Counted from the first letter of the stretch, positions 17,928-28,439 are shown. The stretch is 64,000 nucleotides of DNA from Segetibacter sp. 3557_3 (GCF_004354985.1 NZ_SMSK01000006.1:1-64000); one strand, 5' to 3'. The notes: generated by a model not told the origin, from the letters alone. Translations and numbers: made by a program.

Positions 17928-20900
17928 ATGTTCATTCCCACCCGTAAACCACTCAGCAATGGCTGCTGGCTAATCTTTACTTTTTTATTTATAAGTCTTT
18001 GCTCGTGTAGTAAAGATCGAAAGCCAATTATAGTTGATCCGGGCTTTAGCAAATACATCGAGTCTTATACGTCGGGAGTAATCTCCAAAAAAAGCACCTT
18101 CCGTATTCAATTTGCGGCGGAGGCATCAACAACACATAGCCTGAATGAAACCATCCAGGAGGACCTCTTTGATTTTTCACCAAATGTAGATGGTTCAGCT
18201 TATTGGGTGGACTCAAGAACAATAGAGTTTAAACCTGCGAAAGACCTGGAATCTGCGAAAGTGTATGTCGTTTCGTTTGACCTGGGCAAAGTGATGGACG
18301 TTCCTTCGAAATTCAAGACGTTTAGTTTTGATGTGCAGGTGGTAAAACCTTCTATTTCGGTGCAGGAGTTTGGTCTTCGTGTAGCGGGCGATAAAGACGA
18401 TCACATGAGTCTCACAGGTGAGATTACCACCGCCGATGTTGAAGACGGAAAGGAAATCGAAGAGACGCTTAAGGCTTCACTGAACGGTGGTGTGCAAAAA
18501 ATTAATTGGCAACATAACGAAAGCAACAAACTACATGGCTTTGTTATCGAAGGCATCCGCCGCGACCAAAAACCGGGCAGCCTTGCAATTAGTTGGGATG
18601 GTAAGCCGATTGGGGGTGATCAAAAAAGCAGTAAAAAAATTGAAGTTCCGGCGCTGGGTGACTTTAAAGTTTTAAATATTCGGGCCGTGCAGGAATCTGA
18701 GGAGTATGTACTGGTGCAGTTTAGCGACAAACTTGCTTATAACCAGGACCTGAATGGTTTAATAACTGTTAGCAACCAGGGTGAGATTAGTTACACCATC
18801 AGGGGTAGTGAAGTTAAGGCCTATACCTCCGGTAAGTTGGAAGGAGATTTTGCCGTTACCATTCACCCCGGCATTGTAAACGCTGCCGGCAAAAAACTGG
18901 ATAAACGTTTTTCCGCAAACGTGTTTTTTGAAAACAGATTGCCCTCCGTTAAGATACAAGGACGAGGAAGTATACTACCCGGCAGTGGAGGTAAACTTGT
19001 GCTACCTTTCGAAGCAACCAACCTTCGCGCAGTAGATGTAAGCATTGTCAAGATCTATGAGAACAATGTGGTACAATTCCTTCAAAACAATGACCTAAAT
19101 GGTGAAAATGAACTGCGGCGTGTGGCGAAGCCCGTTGTTAAAGCAACCATAGCACTTGACGAGGATAAAACCCTTAACCTACACAAAAGAAACCGGTTCT
19201 CTCTCGACGTTGATAAATACCTTAGAACTGAACCAGGAGCTATTTACAGGGTGTATATTGGCTTTCGGCCTACTTATTCATTGTACACCTGTACGGCCAC
19301 GACTGATGATGAGGAAAGCAGCGATGTGACTGAGGAACCATTTGATTTTGCGTCTAACACCGAGGTGGATGAAGATGAAGCATTCTGGAACAGCTATGAC
19401 CAATATCATCCTTATGGATACAATTGGGAGCAGCGGGATAATCCGTGCAGCAAATCGTACTACAACAAAGAACGGTTTGCCGCAAGAAATATTATTGCCA
19501 GCAACATAGGGTTAACTGCAAAACGAGGGAACGACAACGTATTAAACCTGGTTGTAACCGACATCCTTTCCACAGCAGCAATCAGTGGAGTTACTGTTGA
19601 CGTATTGGACTATCAGCACCAGTTAATCGCAACAGCTAAATCTGACGGCGACGGACTTGCAAACATTCCGTTAGCAAAAAAGCCTTACCTGTTGATTGCA
19701 AAAAAAGGCGAAGAACGAGGCTACCTGAAAGTTGATGATGGCAGTGCTCTTCCTTTGAGCCGGTTTGAAGTAAGCGGGGAATCAGTAAAAAACGGAATCA
19801 AAGGTTTCATTTTTGGTGAGCGCGGGGTATGGCGGCCTGGTGATAGTCTATATCTCAGCTGCATTATCGAAGACAAGCAGAATAAGCTACCAGAGGACCA
19901 TCCAATCGAGATGGAATTGTATTCTCCTACCGGGCAGCTGTACAAAAAGATGGTACAAACCAACAGCAATGAAGGCTTTAATGTTTTTAAAACAGCCACT
20001 GATCCGGCAGCACCTACAGGCAACTGGTTGTGCAAAGTGAGAGCTGGTGGAGCTGTTTTTGAGCGAAAGATTAAAATCGAAACGGTTATGCCAAACCGTT
20101 TGAAAATTGACCTGAACTTTGGCGAACAACCAGTGCTAGGGAAAGGTTCATCTGCGAGTGGAACCCTAACAGCAAGATGGCTTTTTGGTGCCCCAGCACA
20201 AAACCTAAAGGCCCGGGTCGATGCTTCGCTTTACAGGACAAAAACGACCTTCGCGGGTTACGAAAATTTTGTGTTTGATAATCCAACAGCAAATTTTGAA
20301 ACACAGTTGAAAACCATCTTTGATGGTCCATTAAGCAGCGAAGGCAGCGCATCCATAAATCCGGACTTTACTGCCGGGTCTGACGCACCAGGGGTGCTCT
20401 CCGCTAATTTGCTAATCAAGGTTTTTGAGCCGGGAGGAAACTTCAGCATTGATAACACCGTTATCCCCTATCATCCATTCAACAGTTATGTTGGGATTCG
20501 GGTACCGGAAGGTGCAAAACCATGGGGCTTCCTTGCGGCTGGTAAACAACACCAGGTACAATTGGTAAACGTGGATACAAGGGGGAAACTCCTGGCCGGC
20601 AAACAAAGCTGTACGATTGAGCTATACAAGATTCAATGGAAGTGGTGGTGGGACAACACGGGTGATGATTTAAGCAATTTTACACAGGACAACTACAACA
20701 AACTCGTCAGGAAAGAAACTATTGCACTTAATAATGGTAAGGGTGCTTATGTGGTGAATGTGCCAGCCAGCGAATGGGGCAGGTACCTGTTGCTCGTACG
20801 AAACGAACAAAGTGGCCATACAACCGGGGAAACGTTTTATGTAGATGATCCGTATTGGCAGGCCAGGGGTAACAACGACGACCCATCGGCTGCTGCTATG

Positions 20901-23504
20901 CTGTCGTTTGCCAGCGACAAACCAAAGTACAATGCAGGAGAAGACGTTATCCTTACTATTCCAAGCAGTAAAGGTGGTCGTGCACTAATCAGCATCGAAA
21001 ATGGAAGTCATGTTGTAAAAACTTTTATCACAGAAACGGGGCAGGGACAAACCACTTTTAAGTTTAAAGCAGAACCAGAAATGTCGCCAAATGTGTATGC
21101 CACTGTAAGCCTGTTGCAACCGCATGCACAAACCGTTAACGATCTCCCCATCAGGATGTATGGGGTTATACCAATTATGATCGAGGATAAAGCAACATTG
21201 CTAAAGCCGGTCATACAAATTCCGGATGTTATAAAACCGGAACAGCAGAACAAGATAACGGTATCCGAGGCGTCCGGAAAAGATATGACCTACGTGGTAG
21301 CGCTCGTTGATGAAGGATTGCTAGATCTCACACGGTTCAAAACTCCCGACCCACATAAAGCCTTTTATGCGAAAGAAGCACTGGGCGTAAAAAGCTGGGA
21401 CGTATTTGACTATGTAATTGGTGCATGGTCAGGCGATATCGAACGGATACTTACCATCGGAGGCGATAATGAAGCAGAAGGTGGAGCAAAAGAAAAGAAA
21501 GCAAATCGTTTCAAACCCATTGTAAAGTTTATGGGACCTTTTAAATCCGGTGGGGGTACTAAAAGCCACTCTTTTACTTTACCGGCGTATATGGGCAGCG
21601 TAAGAGCAATGGTAATTGCAGCAAACAACGGTGCCTATGGCTTCGCAGAAAAGGCTGTAGCGGTAAAAAAACCCGTAATGCTACTGGCAACGATGCCCCG
21701 GGTACTTGGGCCATCAGAACAAATACGTATACCTGTAAGCGTATTTGCAACAGAAAAAAGTATCCGGGATGTAAGTCTAAGCATAGCCGCAAATCCTTTT
21801 ATAGGTGCAACGGGCAGTGCAACCCAGGTGGTACATTTTAACGGCACCGGTGAACAGCTGGTGTATTTTGATGCCACTGTTAAACCGGCAACCGGCATCG
21901 GCACAGTGCAGATTACCGCCGCAAGCGGCAAGGAAAGGAGTACTTATGCGGTCGAGATTGATATTCGCAATCCAAATCCACCCGTTACGAGTGTTACTGA
22001 ATTCACTCTTAGTGCTGGTCAGCGCTGGAGCAGTACTGTTGCCCCCATTGGTACGGCAGGAACCAACAAGGCCGTCTTGGAGATCTCGAGTATCCCTTCT
22101 ATCAACCTTGCGAAACACCTGAATTACCTCATTCGATATCCGCATGGCTGTGTAGAGCAAACAACCTCCGCAGCTTTTCCGCAACTCGTATTACAGCAGT
22201 TGATGGAACTTGATGATGCTGAAAAACGCCAGGCAGACGCAAATGTGAGAATAGCCATAGACCGCATAACAAACTTCCAGACAACAGAAGGCGGCTTTAG
22301 CTACTGGCCAAATGACAATGCTTCGGACGAATGGGGCACCAACTACGCCGGACACTTCTTACTTGAAGCAAGCGAAAGCGGCTTTAACGTTGCCGGCGGC
22401 ATGTTGCAGCCCTGGCGTGCATATGAGCGCGCGAAAGCTAATGCATGGAACCAGACCGGGCCGGTTTACTACGGCGGCGACCTGGTTCAGGCTTACCGTT
22501 TATACTTGCTGGCACTTGCTAAAGCACCCGAGTTAGGGGCCATGAACAGGCTAAGGGAATACCGGTTTTTAACCCCTGAGGCAAAATGGCGGCTGGCTGC
22601 TGCCTACCATATTGCAGGTCAAACGGGCATGGCCCTCCAGCTTATCAGTGGTTTACCCACCACCTTCTCACCACGGCCTTCTCCGGGGATAACCTTTGGA
22701 AGCGATCTGCGCGACCAGGCAATGGTTCTCGAAACGCTCACAATTATGGGCAGGTGGGCGGAAGCTGAACGGCTCGTTCGCACGATTGCAGCAAAGCTCT
22801 CGCAGCAAACCTGGTACAGCACGCAAACTACTGCGTATGCCCTTATCGCTATTGCCGAGTTTTGTGGTAAAAATGAGAATGGTAGCAAGTTGATGGTTAC
22901 GGGCAAAGTGGGTGACAACAACCTTGATATAAATTCAAAAAACTATTTGTCCCAGGCTAATATCGTTTTTCACAACGGCAAAGTGCCGGTACAGGTCACT
23001 AATAAAGGCAGCAATGTTCTGTATGTGCGGGTCATTAACCAGGGCCAGCCTGTTGCCGGTGACAGCATGAGCGTGCAAAACGATCCGGGCATTCTTGGAC
23101 TCTCGGTCAACTTCTTTTCTAACACCGGGGAAACGCTGGATCCGGGGGCTATCCGGCAGGGAACTGATTTTGTTGCGAAAGTTACGGTAAGGAACCCTGG
23201 TCAGCGGGGCACTTTTTCGCAAATGGCACTTTCGTCGATCTTCCCAAGCGGATGGGAAATCCTGAACACGAGATTGTATAATGCGGAAGGACCTTATAAG
23301 TCGTCTCCGTCGGCGTATATGGACATCCGGGACGACCGTGTATACCATTACTTCGACATCAAAGCGGGTGAGACGTTAACGTATTATGTTCACCTAAATG
23401 CTGCGTACCCTGGCAAATTTTATTGGCCGGGCGTTTACTGCCAGGCTATGTATGAGCCCGGCGTTAGTGCTGCAGTAAATGGAAGATGGGTGCAGGTGCA
23501 ATAA
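17928..23504 (+). CDS. Alpha-2-macroglobulin family lipoprotein
   Basis: An 1858-residue lipoprotein: a hydrophobic leader ends in the lipobox LCSC (Cys27). The chain has the serial MG beta-sandwich domains of bacterial alpha-2-macroglobulins, then the thioester motif CVEQ at 1408-1411 inside YPHGCVEQTTS. The alpha/alpha-toroid thioester domain (about 1390-1640) and a C-terminal receptor-like beta domain follow. The intact thioester implies covalent trapping of attacking proteases in the periplasm. The bait region cannot be fixed. The gene is 200 nt upstream of pbpC; this pairing is the classic one (yfhM-pbpC in enterobacteria) and suggests defence and repair of the envelope after breach. Confidence 0.93.
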   Translation: MFIPTRKPLSNGCWLIFTFLFISLCSCSKDRKPIIVDPGFSKYIESYTSGVISKKSTFRIQFAAEASTTHSLNETIQEDLFDFSPNVDGSAYWVDSRTIEFKPAKDLESAKVYVVSFDLGKVMDVPSKFKTFSFDVQVVKPSISVQEFGLRVAGDKDDHMSLTGEITTADVEDGKEIEETLKASLNGGVQKINWQHNESNKLHGFVIEGIRRDQKPGSLAISWDGKPIGGDQKSSKKIEVPALGDFKVLNIRAVQESEEYVLVQFSDKLAYNQDLNGLITVSNQGEISYTIRGSEVKAYTSGKLEGDFAVTIHPGIVNAAGKKLDKRFSANVFFENRLPSVKIQGRGSILPGSGGKLVLPFEATNLRAVDVSIVKIYENNVVQFLQNNDLNGENELRRVAKPVVKATIALDEDKTLNLHKRNRFSLDVDKYLRTEPGAIYRVYIGFRPTYSLYTCTATTDDEESSDVTEEPFDFASNTEVDEDEAFWNSYDQYHPYGYNWEQRDNPCSKSYYNKERFAARNIIASNIGLTAKRGNDNVLNLVVTDILSTAAISGVTVDVLDYQHQLIATAKSDGDGLANIPLAKKPYLLIAKKGEERGYLKVDDGSALPLSRFEVSGESVKNGIKGFIFGERGVWRPGDSLYLSCIIEDKQNKLPEDHPIEMELYSPTGQLYKKMVQTNSNEGFNVFKTATDPAAPTGNWLCKVRAGGAVFERKIKIETVMPNRLKIDLNFGEQPVLGKGSSASGTLTARWLFGAPAQNLKARVDASLYRTKTTFAGYENFVFDNPTANFETQLKTIFDGPLSSEGSASINPDFTAGSDAPGVLSANLLIKVFEPGGNFSIDNTVIPYHPFNSYVGIRVPEGAKPWGFLAAGKQHQVQLVNVDTRGKLLAGKQSCTIELYKIQWKWWWDNTGDDLSNFTQDNYNKLVRKETIALNNGKGAYVVNVPASEWGRYLLLVRNEQSGHTTGETFYVDDPYWQARGNNDDPSAAAMLSFASDKPKYNAGEDVILTIPSSKGGRALISIENGSHVVKTFITETGQGQTTFKFKAEPEMSPNVYATVSLLQPHAQTVNDLPIRMYGVIPIMIEDKATLLKPVIQIPDVIKPEQQNKITVSEASGKDMTYVVALVDEGLLDLTRFKTPDPHKAFYAKEALGVKSWDVFDYVIGAWSGDIERILTIGGDNEAEGGAKEKKANRFKPIVKFMGPFKSGGGTKSHSFTLPAYMGSVRAMVIAANNGAYGFAEKAVAVKKPVMLLATMPRVLGPSEQIRIPVSVFATEKSIRDVSLSIAANPFIGATGSATQVVHFNGTGEQLVYFDATVKPATGIGTVQITAASGKERSTYAVEIDIRNPNPPVTSVTEFTLSAGQRWSSTVAPIGTAGTNKAVLEISSIPSINLAKHLNYLIRYPHGCVEQTTSAAFPQLVLQQLMELDDAEKRQADANVRIAIDRITNFQTTEGGFSYWPNDNASDEWGTNYAGHFLLEASESGFNVAGGMLQPWRAYERAKANAWNQTGPVYYGGDLVQAYRLYLLALAKAPELGAMNRLREYRFLTPEAKWRLAAAYHIAGQTGMALQLISGLPTTFSPRPSPGITFGSDLRDQAMVLETLTIMGRWAEAERLVRTIAAKLSQQTWYSTQTTAYALIAIAEFCGKNENGSKLMVTGKVGDNNLDINSKNYLSQANIVFHNGKVPVQVTNKGSNVLYVRVINQGQPVAGDSMSVQNDPGILGLSVNFFSNTGETLDPGAIRQGTDFVAKVTVRNPGQRGTFSQMALSSIFPSGWEILNTRLYNAEGPYKSSPSAYMDIRDDRVYHYFDIKAGETLTYYVHLNAAYPGKFYWPGVYCQAMYEPGVSAAVNGRWVQVQ

Positions 23505-23705
23505 AAACGCCTAATTGACAGCGCCGGTTCGCTTATAAGAAACGGTTCGGCACCTGGGGCCTGGTTACCGGAAAACGTGATAACCCGCCTTAAACGTTAT
23601 GGCTGCGCGGAGGTTACAGCGAAAGTTCCATAAGCATAAGACTTTCCATGCTGTTATTACCAGTCATTTGAAGTCGCCTGAGGCAGAAACCTTTTTTTAC
23701 AACCT

Positions 23706-26126
23706 ATGAACAATACCACCTACAGGTACATAACGATAAGACTCGGGGCCATTACGATTTCGTTTAGACCCTGGTTAGTGGTTGTATTTGGGCTGGCAAC
23801 CCTGTTTTACTTTTGTTTGCCTCATACGCTGTTTAAGTCGCCCACAAGCTTTGTTATCAGCGATAGCCAGGAAATATTATTAGGCGCATCTATAGCAGCC
23901 GACGGGCAATGGCGTTTTCCACCTGGCAGAGCAGTGCCCCAAAAATTTATCAGCTGCATAACTACCTTTGAAGACAAACGCTTCTTCTACCATCCTGGTG
24001 TTGACCCGGTTGCTCTAGGCCGGGCCGGCTGGCAGAACGTTAGCAGCCGGCAGGTAATAAGTGGCGGCAGCACCTTAACGATGCAGGTGATTCGCCTAAG
24101 CCGTAAACGAGACCGCAGCTATTTTCAAAAAAGTATCGAAGCGATCCAGGCGATACGACTTGAGTGCGGTTACAACAAAAATGAAATTCTTGCGCTATAT
24201 GCTGCGAATGCACCGTTTGGCAGTAACGTTGTTGGTCTTGATGCTGCTGCATGGCGATACTTCGGAAGGAGTCCACACCAGTTGAGTTGGGGAGAAATGG
24301 CCGCCTTGGCAGTACTTCCGAATGCACCAACATTGGTCCATCCCGGCCGTAACCGCACTATTCTGCTGACGAAGAGGAATCAACTGCTGGATAAACTTTT
24401 CACCCAAAACATCATTGACCAGGAAACCTGCGGCCTGGCTAAAGCTGAACCGTTGCCAGGTAATCCCCTGCCTTTACCTGCTTTGGCGCCTCATCTACTT
24501 AACCGTTTCAGGAAAGACTTTTACAGCCGCTCATTTAAGGAGCAGTCAACGGCAATAACAACAACACTGCAGGCCTCGCTACAGAAATTAGTGAGCGAGA
24601 TTGTTACCCGGTACCACCAGGGATTTAAAGGCAATGGCATAAACAATGCGGCTGCGCTGGTGCTGGATGTAGAAAGTGGCAATACCCTGGCCTATGTCGG
24701 CAACATCTACGATGTAGCAAATCCCGAACTTGAAAGTCATGTTGATGTACTTACCGCTGTGCGCAGCCCCGGGAGCACATTGAAACCTTTGCTGTTTGCG
24801 GCGATGCAAAGTGATGGCGTTTTGCTACCAAAGCAGCTTATACCCGATGTGCCCACACAAATTGGCAGCTACACCCCCAAAAACTTTAATCTTGAATTTG
24901 ATGGTGCTGTACCCGCAAACCGTGCGCTAAGTCGAAGCCTGAACATACCTGCCGTAAAAATGCTGCAGCAGTTTAAATACCAACGATTTTACGATTTGTT
25001 ACAGCAGTTTGGATTTACCACCATAAAACAACCTGCAGACTATTATGGGTTAAGCCTGATCCTGGGTGGATGTGAAATTACCCCCTGGGAGCTTGCCGGT
25101 GTTTACAGCAGCCTTGCCCGCAGTTACAATCGCCAAAGAAAAAACAAAGGCAAAGTGCTTGCTGCCGACTGGCACATGCCCCGATATCAAGCGGATAATG
25201 GCGCGCCTCAGTTAAACAAAAAAAGCAAAGACGGAACGATTGACTTTGTAGACTACACATCGCTATGGCACATGTTCAATGCTATGCAGGAAATTATGCG
25301 GCCGGGCGAAGAAGGATTATGGAACCTGTTTAATGCTGCACAAAGAGTAGCCTGGAAAACGGGAACCAGTTTCGGTTACCGCGACGGCTGGGCCATTGGC
25401 GTTACGCCCAGGTACTGTGTAACCGTTTGGGTGGGCAATACGGATGGGGAAGGCAGACCTGACCTGACGGGTATTAATACGGCAGCGCCCATTATGTTCG
25501 ACATTTTCAGGGCGTTGCCAGCCTCACCCTGGTTTGAGCCGCCAACGTACGATTTTGCCTGGTTACCCGTTTGCCACGAAAGCGGTTTCAAAGCAGGTAC
25601 TGACTGCGCACGGGTTGATACGATGATGGTATCTATGCGGGGTAAAAACGCTCCCGTATGTCCATACCACCGGGTACTTCACCTTGATAGAACCGGCAGT
25701 TTTCGGGTATTGGAAAATTGCGAGCAGCCATCTGCAATGGTTCATCCTAAATGGTTTGTACTTCCGCCAGGAATGGAGTATTACTACAGGCAAAAACACC
25801 CGGACTACAAACCATTACCGCCCTATAAACCGGGTTGCATGGCAACAAACGCACAACAGCTTGAACTCGTTTACCCGGAAGCGAACGCTAAAATTTATGT
25901 GCCACTTGAGATTACCGGCAACCGGGGCAAAACGGTTTTCACGGCAGCACATCGAAATACAAATGAGCGGATATTCTGGCACCTCGACAATCAATACCTG
26001 GGCACCACGGTAAGGTTTCATCAAATGGCGCTAAATCCACTTCCAGGGAAGCATACGATTACCCTTGTGGACAGTGAAGGAGAAGTGGTTACCCGGAACT
26101 TTGAAGTATTGGGAAAGGATGGTTAA
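23706..26126 (+). CDS. pbpC: Penicillin-binding protein 1C
   Basis: An 806-residue bifunctional peptidoglycan synthase. After one N-terminal membrane segment (about 20-40) comes the GT51 glycosyltransferase domain, with FEDKRFF (catalytic Glu89) and SGGSTLTMQ. The transpeptidase domain follows with STLK (Ser357), SRSLN and KTGTS (Lys551), and last a BiPBP_C-like beta domain from about 700. All catalytic motifs are intact. PBP1C polymerises and may cross-link glycan strands. The gene follows the macroglobulin gene on the same strand, with no terminator evident between them, so co-transcription is likely. Confidence 0.95.
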   Translation: MNNTTYRYITIRLGAITISFRPWLVVVFGLATLFYFCLPHTLFKSPTSFVISDSQEILLGASIAADGQWRFPPGRAVPQKFISCITTFEDKRFFYHPGVDPVALGRAGWQNVSSRQVISGGSTLTMQVIRLSRKRDRSYFQKSIEAIQAIRLECGYNKNEILALYAANAPFGSNVVGLDAAAWRYFGRSPHQLSWGEMAALAVLPNAPTLVHPGRNRTILLTKRNQLLDKLFTQNIIDQETCGLAKAEPLPGNPLPLPALAPHLLNRFRKDFYSRSFKEQSTAITTTLQASLQKLVSEIVTRYHQGFKGNGINNAAALVLDVESGNTLAYVGNIYDVANPELESHVDVLTAVRSPGSTLKPLLFAAMQSDGVLLPKQLIPDVPTQIGSYTPKNFNLEFDGAVPANRALSRSLNIPAVKMLQQFKYQRFYDLLQQFGFTTIKQPADYYGLSLILGGCEITPWELAGVYSSLARSYNRQRKNKGKVLAADWHMPRYQADNGAPQLNKKSKDGTIDFVDYTSLWHMFNAMQEIMRPGEEGLWNLFNAAQRVAWKTGTSFGYRDGWAIGVTPRYCVTVWVGNTDGEGRPDLTGINTAAPIMFDIFRALPASPWFEPPTYDFAWLPVCHESGFKAGTDCARVDTMMVSMRGKNAPVCPYHRVLHLDRTGSFRVLENCEQPSAMVHPKWFVLPPGMEYYYRQKHPDYKPLPPYKPGCMATNAQQLELVYPEANAKIYVPLEITGNRGKTVFTAAHRNTNERIFWHLDNQYLGTTVRFHQMALNPLPGKHTITLVDSEGEVVTRNFEVLGKDG

Positions 26127-26231
26127 ACAACCCGGTGAAAAGTCGGGTCCATTAACAATCTTTCAACATATAAAAGCAAAAACATTCATAATGCTTTGTA
26201 TCTTGTAGGACACTCCAGTAAATCTATCTAT

Positions 26232-26345
26232 ATGCTTGTTCCGTTTATTATTGTCGTCGTTGCCGTTATTGGCATTATCATTTACTCGGTTGCAAACAGT
26301 AGCCGTAAAAACCGGAGTCATATACCGAGTGACAACATTGAATAG
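26232..26345 (+). CDS. Candidate small single-pass membrane protein, 37 residues
   Basis: ATG at 26232 opens a 37-codon frame: a hydrophobic segment (VPFIIVVVAVIGIIIYSV) followed by a basic stretch (SSRKNRSH) and a polar tail ending SDNIE. This is the shape of a small inner-membrane protein with a positive-inside tail. It stands alone between pbpC and the convergent YdcF gene. No homologue is recognised, no good promoter or Shine-Dalgarno is seen, and an overlapping TTG-started frame of 65 codons looks less protein-like. Coding status is uncertain. Confidence 0.45.
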   Translation: MLVPFIIVVVAVIGIIIYSVANSSRKNRSHIPSDNIE

Positions 26346-26426
26346 CAACACAGGACGTCTTACTCAGCCGATTGATAACCTACACCCAGCCCTATTATTT
26401 TTCAACCCCAAATTTTTGCGCAACCG

Positions 26427-27077
26427 TTATTGAACGAGTTGTTTGTTGTAACCTGAGCTAACCAGCTTTTCAAAGGCTTCCCAGACGTATGCCGGTATGT
26501 GTTGATAGACCTGGAACCCCTTTTCGGGATAAAGTTTTATGCGCTGTAAATCGCCAACCATAATGTTAATCACTTTTTCCATCGGGATTTCTGCAGTGGC
26601 GTAATCATGAAATGAGATTTGGGGAGAAGTGATCAATAAATCCTTATCGGGCCAGTGCTTTTTGAAAGTGGCATAACTTCTTCTTTCCATATAGGGCTTC
26701 TGCACAACGATAAAGCTCTCTGGATCCAACCCTTTTTCCTGCAGGAGGTAACGGGAAAACGCGATATTTTCACCAGTATTGGTCGAACGATTTTCTATTA
26801 AAATACGTTCGCAAGGAACACCCTGTTCGGTGGCAATCCGGGCAAATTTATCCGCTTCCGATTCCTGCCAAACCCCGCTTGTCAAACGCCCAAGCCCCCC
26901 GGAAAACATTAGTAAAGGAGCCCAGCCTTCGAGGAAAAGGCTTGCTGCCCAGTCGGCAACCCTGGTGTCGTGACTTCCCAAGACAAGGATGATATCCGCT
27001 GGTTGCAGTTCGTTGTGCAAATGGTGATAATCCCATAATATTTCTGCCCAACCAAGTACTTCTGTGGTTATGTCCAT
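26427..27077 (-). CDS. YdcF family (DUF218) protein
   Basis: A 216-residue soluble protein of the DUF218/YdcF family. It has the strand DIILVLGSHD, FSGGLGR, the ESEADKFARIA helix, ILIENRSTNTGENIAFSR and the FIVVQKPYMERRSY motif. The fold is Rossmann-like; E. coli YdcF binds S-adenosylmethionine, but the family's reaction is not known. It has no membrane segment, unlike SanA/ElyC relatives. It follows the 101-residue gene at 27150 on the same strand with a 72-nt gap and may share its transcript. Confidence 0.88.
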   Translation of the reverse strand: MDITTEVLGWAEILWDYHHLHNELQPADIILVLGSHDTRVADWAASLFLEGWAPLLMFSGGLGRLTSGVWQESEADKFARIATEQGVPCERILIENRSTNTGENIAFSRYLLQEKGLDPESFIVVQKPYMERRSYATFKKHWPDKDLLITSPQISFHDYATAEIPMEKVINIMVGDLQRIKLYPEKGFQVYQHIPAYVWEAFEKLVSSGYNKQLVQ

Positions 27078-27149
27078 AGTCTTACGAGTAATGTTTGTTG
27101 ATGCAGGATTGAGCGTTAACCTGGAGCCTCCACAATGAGAATAGTGTGT

Positions 27150-27455
27150 TCAACGGGAATGGCTATTATCCTTTAAAAAATAGACAACCAGTTGCTCCCA
27201 CTCAGCAGGAAGCTTAAGATCAGGTCGTTTTTGTTTTGCCCGGCTATACCAATAATCCGCATTCCAGGTGTCGCCTTCTTTGCGGTGGAGGTAGGCGTGC
27301 ACCCATGCTGCCTGATCATCATTCAGTTCCTGTACGAGTGCATGCGCACCCTGCCAATCTCCCCTTGCATCGACCCACAAGGCCCGGGCGTATACTGATA
27401 AACCTGGCGGAGGTGCCGGTTGAGAAAGGCTGGTTGTAAATTCTTCGATAGTCAT
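27150..27455 (-). CDS. Small conserved helical protein, function unknown
   Basis: 101 residues, soluble, rich in Trp and Ala, with a helix-turn-helix repeat look (LSVYARALWVDARGDWQGAH, then DDQAAWVHAYLHRKEGD, then NADYWYSRAKQKRP). These segments resemble one or two degenerate TPR-like hairpins. I recall similar small proteins in other Bacteroidota but no named family. It is divergent from the fructosamine kinase-like gene and upstream of the YdcF gene. Confidence 0.7.
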   Translation of the reverse strand: MTIEEFTTSLSQPAPPPGLSVYARALWVDARGDWQGAHALVQELNDDQAAWVHAYLHRKEGDTWNADYWYSRAKQKRPDLKLPAEWEQLVVYFLKDNSHSR

Positions 27456-27569
27456 AACGGAATTAACTTAGGGCAAATATGCAAAATATATAAAAGATCA
27501 GTTTGCTGGTGATGATGTATGCAAAACCAACTGACCCGGCAACGCTGCGATTTCTATAATGACAAAACT

Positions 27570-28439
27570 ATGGAGCAGGTTATAAGAGCAATCGCAGAAA
27601 AGATTGGATTTAGGGTGAGCGGTTTGCAAGTGGTTAGTGGTGGCGATATGAGCCGGAGCTATTGTGTAAGCATTGACAAAGGCAAACTGATGTTGAAACT
27701 AAATGATGCTACAAAATACCCGGGCATGTTTGAAAAAGAAACCGAAGGACTGCAAGCTCTGGCTAAAGCAGGTAAATTAAAAATTCCTGCTGCAGTTGCA
27801 GCTGGACACCACGACAATTTGCAATACCTGTGGTTGGAATGGATGGACTCCGGTACACCGCCCCCCGACTTCTGGGATGAACTGGCTGTTGGAATTGGAA
27901 TGATACACGATGAGACCAACCCTCAATTTGGCTGGCACGGGAACAACTATATAGGAGCACTGGTTCAATCAAATGAATGGCAGGAAAGCTGGAGCTTGTT
28001 CTATGCCACAAGGCGGATTATGCCCCTGGTGAAAGTCCTGTATAATTCCAAGGTCTTTGACAATGCCGACCTTAAAGATGCAGAGGCGGTTTGCAAACGT
28101 TTGCCAGGGTTGTTCCCGGAAGAACCACCAGCTTTATTACATGGCGATTTATGGAGCGGGAACTTTCTTGCGGTTGTTGGTGCAGAAGCGAAGGTTGTGC
28201 CGGCATTGTTTGACCCTGCTGTGTATTTTGGTCATCACGAAATGGACCTGGGAATGAGCCTGCTTTTTGGCGGATTTCACAGCCGGTTCTATGAATGTTA
28301 TGAAAGCAATTTCAGGCTCGAAAAGCAGTGGCGAACAAGAGTAAGTTTAACCCAATTGTACCCGTTACTTGTTCATGCCGTACTGTTTGGCGGTTCTTAT
28401 ATCAGCCGTTGTAAATCTATTTTACAGCAATGGCGGTAA
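27570..28439 (+). CDS. Fructosamine kinase family protein
   Basis: A 289-residue kinase of the fructosamine/ketosamine-3-kinase family, related to aminoglycoside phosphotransferases. Seen are GGDMSRSYCV (P-loop-like), Lys in KLMLKLND, the catalytic loop LLHGDLWSGN and the metal-binding FDPAVYFGHHEMDLGM. The family phosphorylates sugar adducts on protein amines so that they fall off, a repair of glycation. I use the ATG at 27570, which gives the family length; an ATG 51 nt upstream would add 17 residues not typical of it. It converges with lysA. Confidence 0.88.
   Translation: MEQVIRAIAEKIGFRVSGLQVVSGGDMSRSYCVSIDKGKLMLKLNDATKYPGMFEKETEGLQALAKAGKLKIPAAVAAGHHDNLQYLWLEWMDSGTPPPDFWDELAVGIGMIHDETNPQFGWHGNNYIGALVQSNEWQESWSLFYATRRIMPLVKVLYNSKVFDNADLKDAEAVCKRLPGLFPEEPPALLHGDLWSGNFLAVVGAEAKVVPALFDPAVYFGHHEMDLGMSLLFGGFHSRFYECYESNFRLEKQWRTRVSLTQLYPLLVHAVLFGGSYISRCKSILQQWR

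Noticed and set aside
22935-23348. 137-codon frame opposite the macroglobulin gene
   Set aside because: Antisense shadow in a long conserved gene, no domain and no start signals.
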